The position numbers were made by a program, and so were the translations under genes. The notes beneath the pieces are model-generated. The model saw nothing but the letters and a program-made list of their open reading frames with translations. It made no database searches and was not told where the DNA came from. From assembly GCA_001799575.1 (NCBI GenBank), contig MGTT01000016.1, positions 183,401 through 247,400 on the forward strand: 64,000 nt of DNA. The letters run 5' to 3'. This DNA comes from Elusimicrobia bacterium GWA2_56_46. GTDB lineage: Bacteria > Elusimicrobiota > Elusimicrobia > Elusimicrobiales > UBA9959. Positions 60,096 through 64,000 of the stretch are shown one piece after another (position 1 is the first letter of the stretch; every line of letters starts with the position of its first letter).

Positions 60096-61979
60096 ATGCA
60101 AAACAACTTAGCCCGCGCCGTCTATGTCGCGACAGTCCTGGCCTGCCTGAACTGTCTCGTTCCGTCTTTCTCCGCCGCCCAGGCGGTGAAGCAACGTGCG
60201 GAAATAGAAGCGAAGTACAAATGGGATCTTTCCAGCATTCTGCCCGATGACGAAGCCTGGCATAAATCCATGGATCGGCTAAGAGCCGGCCTGGGTGATT
60301 TTGACCGGTACAGAGGCAGGCTGTCGGATTCGGCCGCCAATGTCCGCCAGGTTCTTCAACTGCGTGACGAACTTTCCATTATAGCCGATAACCTGCTGGT
60401 CTACTCCAAGATGAAACTGGACGAGGACAAACGGGTGAGCAAGTACCAGGAGATGCAGAGCCGGGCTTCGGACATATATTCCAGGCTCGCCAACGTCGCG
60501 GCTTTCATACAACCGGAGCTGCTGGCGATGGACAGCGGTAAGCTGATGGGTTACGCGGCATCCGATCCGGGACTGAAGCCTTACGACTTTATGCTCCGAA
60601 ACCTCATCCGCACGAAGGCACATATCCTGTCCGACAAGGAGGAGGCCCTGCTGGCCGGGGCGGGGCCAGTGTTTGAGTCCCCGTCCCGCATATTTGAAAT
60701 GATCAATGACGCCGATATCTCGTTCGGCAATATCAAGGATGAGAATGGGAAAGATCTCCAGCTCACGCGGGAGCGGTACAGTTATATACTGGAGGGCCCG
60801 GACAGGCGTATGCGCCGCGACGCCTCCGAGATGTATACCGAAACCTATATGAAGTACATAAACGGGCTGGCGGCCAGTCTTTCGTCGTCCATAAAGAAAG
60901 ACCATTTTCTTGCCGCCGCCCGGAAATACGGCAATTCTCTTGAAGCCAGGCTCGACGCGGATAATATTCCGGTGGGCGTATTCAAGAGTCTGATAGCGGC
61001 CGCAAGCGCCAATCTGGAGCCGCTGCACAAATGGGCCGCCCTTCGCAAAAAGATACTGGGCGTGGACGCGCTTTACACCTACGATCTGAGCGCCACGCTG
61101 ATGAAAGAAAAGCCCAGGGAATACACCTGGGAGGAAGCCGGGGATCTTGCGCTGAAAGGGCTGTCCCCGATGGGCAAAACCTACCTGGACGAGTACAGGA
61201 AAGGCCTGACGTCGGCCTGGATAGACGTTTACGAGACACAGGGTAAGGACTCCGGCGCCTATTCCTGGGGCACTTATACTTCGCATCCCTATGTGCTGAT
61301 GAACTATAATAATTCGCTGGATCACGTTTCCACGCTGGCCCACGAGATGGGCCACTCGATAAACCGCCTGTGGATCAACAGGAGCGAGCCGTATCACTAC
61401 AGCGATAATTCGTTGTTCACGGCTGAAGTCGCTTCAACCTGTAATGAGGCTATTCTGATGAAGTACCTCATCGCCAACGCCAAAACCAGGCAGGAGAAAG
61501 CCTACCTGCTGACTAAATACATAGAGCAGATAGTCGGGACTTTCTATACGCAGGTGATGTTTTCCGAGTTCGAGCTGGCCATCCATGAACGCGTGGAAAA
61601 GGGCGGCGCCCTCTCGGTGGACTTCTTTCGCAAAACTTACCGCGATATTTATCAGAAGTACTGGGGGCCGGAGCTGGTTATAGGGCCGCTCAATGACCTG
61701 GGCGGCATGAGGATCAGCCATTTCTACCGCTCGTACTACGTGTACCAGTACGCCACCTCCTACGCCGCGGCGCAGATGCTTTCCGACAGGATAATCCGCA
61801 ATGAGAAGGGCGCGGTGGAGGCTTACTACCAGTTCCTGAGAACCGGCTATTCCGATTATCCGGTGGAGGTGCTTAAGAAAGCCGGCGTGGATATGACCAC
61901 CCCGGAGCCGGTGGCCGGGACCATAAAGCTTTTCGGCGAGCTGGTGGATCAGCTGGCCGGGCTCATGAACGGGAATTAA
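60096..61979 (+). CDS. Exported M3-family oligoendopeptidase F-like peptidase
   Basis: 627 residues with a signal peptide (1-30, ending FSAAQA), unusual because PepF enzymes are mostly cytoplasmic. The zinc site is HEMGHSINRLW (HExxH, near 416) with the Glu ligand downstream in FTAEVASTCNE. Cleaves short peptides. The N-terminal helical domain (YKWDLSSILPDDEAW) is typical of PepF. It is followed 90 bases later by the FKBP gene and both products are exported. Confidence 0.93.
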   Translation: MQNNLARAVYVATVLACLNCLVPSFSAAQAVKQRAEIEAKYKWDLSSILPDDEAWHKSMDRLRAGLGDFDRYRGRLSDSAANVRQVLQLRDELSIIADNLLVYSKMKLDEDKRVSKYQEMQSRASDIYSRLANVAAFIQPELLAMDSGKLMGYAASDPGLKPYDFMLRNLIRTKAHILSDKEEALLAGAGPVFESPSRIFEMINDADISFGNIKDENGKDLQLTRERYSYILEGPDRRMRRDASEMYTETYMKYINGLAASLSSSIKKDHFLAAARKYGNSLEARLDADNIPVGVFKSLIAAASANLEPLHKWAALRKKILGVDALYTYDLSATLMKEKPREYTWEEAGDLALKGLSPMGKTYLDEYRKGLTSAWIDVYETQGKDSGAYSWGTYTSHPYVLMNYNNSLDHVSTLAHEMGHSINRLWINRSEPYHYSDNSLFTAEVASTCNEAILMKYLIANAKTRQEKAYLLTKYIEQIVGTFYTQVMFSEFELAIHERVEKGGALSVDFFRKTYRDIYQKYWGPELVIGPLNDLGGMRISHFYRSYYVYQYATSYAAAQMLSDRIIRNEKGAVEAYYQFLRTGYSDYPVEVLKKAGVDMTTPEPVAGTIKLFGELVDQLAGLMNGN

Positions 61980-62069
61980 CGGCGCTTCAAAATGTGCTAT
62001 TATGTACTGGCCGGACCGCGTGATCGGGACGGCTTCATTAAGTTTCCGATAACAAAGGAGATACGGTTT

Positions 62070-62792
62070 ATGAAAAGAATAACGTTGTTGAGTCTGATGT
62101 TCGTCGTCCCGGCTGTAGCCATGGCGCAGGAGAAACCTATGACCGAAGACCAGAAGACGCTGTATTTCCTGGGGCATAACGTGCTTTCCAGGAATCTTAA
62201 GCAGTTCGACTTTACCCCGGAGGAGTCAAAGTATATCCTCATGGGTCTCACGGATTCCCTGAACAACGTCCCCGGCAAAGTGGACGAGTCGTACGGGCCC
62301 AAGATCAACGAGCTGGTGGGCCGCAAGCAGGCCGCCGCCGCCCTGAAAGAAAAGGAAAAGGGGAAAGCGTTCCTTGAAAAGATGGCCAAAGAGAAAAACG
62401 CGAAAAAGCTTCCCAGTGGAGTGATCTACATCCCCATGAAAGAAGGCAAAGGTGCCGCCCCCAAGGCCACCGACATGGTGAAAGTCCATTACCACGGCAC
62501 TTTTCCGGACGGGAAGGTGTTCGACAGTTCCGTGGACCGGAAGACCCCGGCGGAATTCCCTCTTAACGGCGTGATCCCCTGCTGGACCGAAGGCGTGCAG
62601 AAGCTGAAAATCGGCGGCAAGGCGAAGCTGGTCTGTCCTTCCGATACAGCCTACGGCGACCAGGGCATGGCGGGCGCCATCCCCGGCGGAGCCACGCTGG
62701 TGTTCGAAGTTGAGCTGCTGGATATCGTGAAACCGGAGGCGGCGCCGGAGACGAAGAAAGAGGCCAAACCGGCCGCGGTTAAGGCGCAGTAA
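62070..62792 (+). CDS. Exported FKBP-type peptidyl-prolyl isomerase
   Basis: 240 residues from ATG 62070 with AAAGGAG nine bases upstream; an upstream in-frame ATG at 61992 is not needed. Signal peptide 1-20 (ending VAMAQ), a helical dimerisation-type domain to ~110, then the FKBP fold with MVKVHYHGTFPDGKVFDSS, PAEFPLNGVIPCWTEGVQ and GGATLVFEVELLDI. The C-terminus is Lys/Ala/Pro-rich. Like FkpA/Mip, it helps folding of periplasmic proteins. Confidence 0.93.
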   Translation: MKRITLLSLMFVVPAVAMAQEKPMTEDQKTLYFLGHNVLSRNLKQFDFTPEESKYILMGLTDSLNNVPGKVDESYGPKINELVGRKQAAAALKEKEKGKAFLEKMAKEKNAKKLPSGVIYIPMKEGKGAAPKATDMVKVHYHGTFPDGKVFDSSVDRKTPAEFPLNGVIPCWTEGVQKLKIGGKAKLVCPSDTAYGDQGMAGAIPGGATLVFEVELLDIVKPEAAPETKKEAKPAAVKAQ

Positions 62793-62814
62793 CCGCGTCG
62801 GAAAACAAAAATCT

Positions 62815-62853
62815 ACGGGGAGCGGAATTTGAAAATTCCGCTCCCCGTTTTTT
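62815..62853. terminator. Strong terminator between FKBP and terC
   Basis: A perfect 16-bp stem (62815-62830 with 62833-62848) with a tiny loop is followed by a T-run. It serves the FKBP gene and probably the convergent terC. Confidence 0.9.
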
Positions 62854-62860
62854 CGTTCCC

Positions 62861-63793
62861 TTATAATTCCCCGTTTGCAGCCGGGCTCTTCGATTTAATG
62901 ATTACCGAAAGGAGTATCGAAGCGGCCAGGATGCCGAGCACCACGGACAGGGAAAGGATCGCGGGGATGTGAATGAAACCGGAGGCCAGCATTTTCAGGC
63001 CGACATAAAAGAGAATGGCGGAGATGCCGGTCTTAAGGAACCGGAACGAGTCCATGATGGCTGCCAGGAAAAAATAAAGGGAGCGGAGGCCGACCACCGC
63101 GAAAACGTTGGAGGTATAGACGATGAAAGCTTCCTTGGAGATCGCCAGCACCGCCGGAATGGAGTCCACGGCGAAGATCAGATCCGAGGTCTCTATGACC
63201 AGCAGGGTGGCGAACAGCGGCGTAGCGTGCCAGACGCCGCGCTTTATGAAGAACTCCCCGGCTTCCGAGGCCTCGCGCATCGGCATGATCCCGGCCAGCA
63301 GTTTTAAAACGGGGTTTTTGCCGGGGTCGATTCCCTCATCCTTCTGCAGGAACATTTTGACCGCGGTGAAGAGGAGGATGGCGCCGAAAACATAGATGAG
63401 CCAGCTGAAAGCGTTGATCAGGCTTACGCCGGCGAAGATCAGGAGAAGGCGCATGAACACGGCGCCCAGGATTCCCCAGGTCAGGATCTTCGGCTGGTGT
63501 TTTCTGGGCACTTTGAAGTAAGCGAAGATCATGATGAACACGAACATATTATCCATCGACAGCGAATACTCTATGACATAGGCCGTGAAGAATTCCAGCA
63601 TCCGTTCATAGCCCAGCATATAGCCGGTCAGGAAGCCGAACATGGCCGCGACAATTATCCAGAAAGAGCACAGAAGCAAAGCTTCTTTTTTGGATATTTC
63701 ATGGGCCCGGCCGGCTGAGATCCTGATGTCGGCGATGAAGAGGGCGGCGGCGGTCGCCGCGAAGACGATCCACATTGTTTCAAGATTGGTCAT
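62861..63793 (-). CDS. TerC-family integral membrane protein
   Basis: 310 residues from the ATG at 63793; an open frame continues upstream through the structured repeat but that part is noncoding. About eight TM helices; family motifs AYVIEYSLSMDNMFVFIMIF (near 78-97) with Asp for metal binding and IETSDLIFAVDSIPAVLAIS (near 207-226). TerC/YkoY/Alx proteins export Mn2+ or load metal onto exported enzymes. TATAAT at 63801-63806 sits seven bases before the ATG, giving a leaderless message. I looked for a yybP-ykoY-type leader and saw no convincing match. Confidence 0.92.
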   Translation of the reverse strand: MTNLETMWIVFAATAAALFIADIRISAGRAHEISKKEALLLCSFWIIVAAMFGFLTGYMLGYERMLEFFTAYVIEYSLSMDNMFVFIMIFAYFKVPRKHQPKILTWGILGAVFMRLLLIFAGVSLINAFSWLIYVFGAILLFTAVKMFLQKDEGIDPGKNPVLKLLAGIMPMREASEAGEFFIKRGVWHATPLFATLLVIETSDLIFAVDSIPAVLAISKEAFIVYTSNVFAVVGLRSLYFFLAAIMDSFRFLKTGISAILFYVGLKMLASGFIHIPAILSLSVVLGILAASILLSVIIKSKSPAANGEL

Positions 63794-63800
63794 GCGGTAA

Positions 63801-63806
63801 ATTATA
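63801..63806 (-). promoter_or_regulatory. TATAAT box immediately before terC
   Basis: Minus-strand TATAAT ends seven bases before the ATG. No matching -35 is obvious. The structured repeat lies just upstream (63826 on), so it would be outside the leaderless transcript. Confidence 0.5.
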
Positions 63807-63825
63807 CCTAATAAGCCGGTAATCA

Positions 63826-64000
63826 GCATTTCCAATCCAAGGATGAGCATGATATCTCTCGTCGGTGCTCCGTCGGGAACTCTTAACCATGCCTTCCTTT
63901 TGCGATAATCTAAGGTAACGGCAGGCCTGCAAGTTCGCGGGGCCTGCCGGGGGTTGGGTTCCAAAAACCGGTGTCGGGCACACCGTGCCCGCACCTCCCG
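63826..64000. repeat. Structured long direct repeat, copy 2 (cut by window end)
   Basis: Same element as 35390-35564, direct orientation, about 28.4 kb apart. It holds the same two hairpins and probably continues beyond the window. It stands immediately upstream of terC on the minus strand. Confidence 0.8.

Noticed and set aside
63794..63994. N-terminal extension of terC through the structured repeat
   Set aside because: The extension translates noncoding repeat sequence; the ATG at 63793 fits the family start and a -10 box.
63807..64000. Mn2+ (yybP-ykoY) riboswitch upstream of terC
   Set aside because: TerC genes often have one, but I could not find its conserved loops, the same sequence occurs at 35390 away from any terC, and the -10 box implies a leaderless transcript.

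Overview
The window is one bacterial chromosome segment. Most genes are G+C-rich and include large exported surface proteins with a C-terminal FlgD/T9SS-like Ig domain, a PorV/PorQ-family protein, MotA/MotB-type stators without a flagellar operon, a clostripain-type protease and an exported AmmeMemoRadiSam pair. This fits an Elusimicrobiota-like Gram-negative bacterium, but the assignment is an inference from gene content; no rRNA or marker gene here proves it.

Region 1 (1-16.3 kb) is an envelope and motor region. It holds the 3' part of a giant fibre-like adhesin, a 1,525-residue kelch/FN3 surface protein, an outer-membrane barrel candidate, and on the minus strand a compact operon encoding a natural FliF-FliG fusion, MotA, two different MotB proteins and a TPR protein. 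A strong promoter drives this operon and no flagellin, rod, hook or export gene is visible. A clostripain-like protease and a PorV-like protein follow. The motor operon is the best candidate in this window for an undescribed system.

Region 2 (16.3-35.3 kb) is mostly housekeeping and envelope metabolism: prenyl diphosphate synthase and DXS (isoprenoid precursors), a LOG-family protein, AmmeMemoRadiSam (radical SAM plus a fused, signal-peptide-bearing Memo-AMMECR1 protein), a membrane spermidine-synthase-like protein, a membrane polyferredoxin with a small zinc ribbon and a CcdA-like protein, an M14 carboxypeptidase, DUF2156 and GNAT proteins, a TSUP transporter, adenine deaminase, a phosphoesterase and an MscS channel fused to a cyclic-nucleotide-binding domain. 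Several gene junctions carry hairpins built from short degenerate words.

Region 3 (35.4-64 kb) lies between two direct copies of a structured repeat of about 175 bp or more. It holds an oxidative-stress set (two catalases, superoxide dismutase, a Fur/PerR-like regulator, ferritin), exported M3 peptidase and FKBP genes, and TerC. Inside it a 16.3-kb defence island sits at an initiator tRNA gene whose 3' end is duplicated at the far side (41142-41155 and 57431-57444). The island encodes a type I restriction-modification system, a four-gene type II CBASS (patatin effector, CD-NTase, E1-E2 protein, JAB protease), two uncharacterised genes, a TOTE-type primase-helicase module and an AlbA_2 ATPase. 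No integrase is visible in it.

Other points of note are a 14-codon deletion in the second catalase that matches exactly a direct repeat still present in the first, unusual identity elements in the initiator tRNA (C33, A29-U41, U1-A72), and several promoters placed so that the transcripts should be leaderless.
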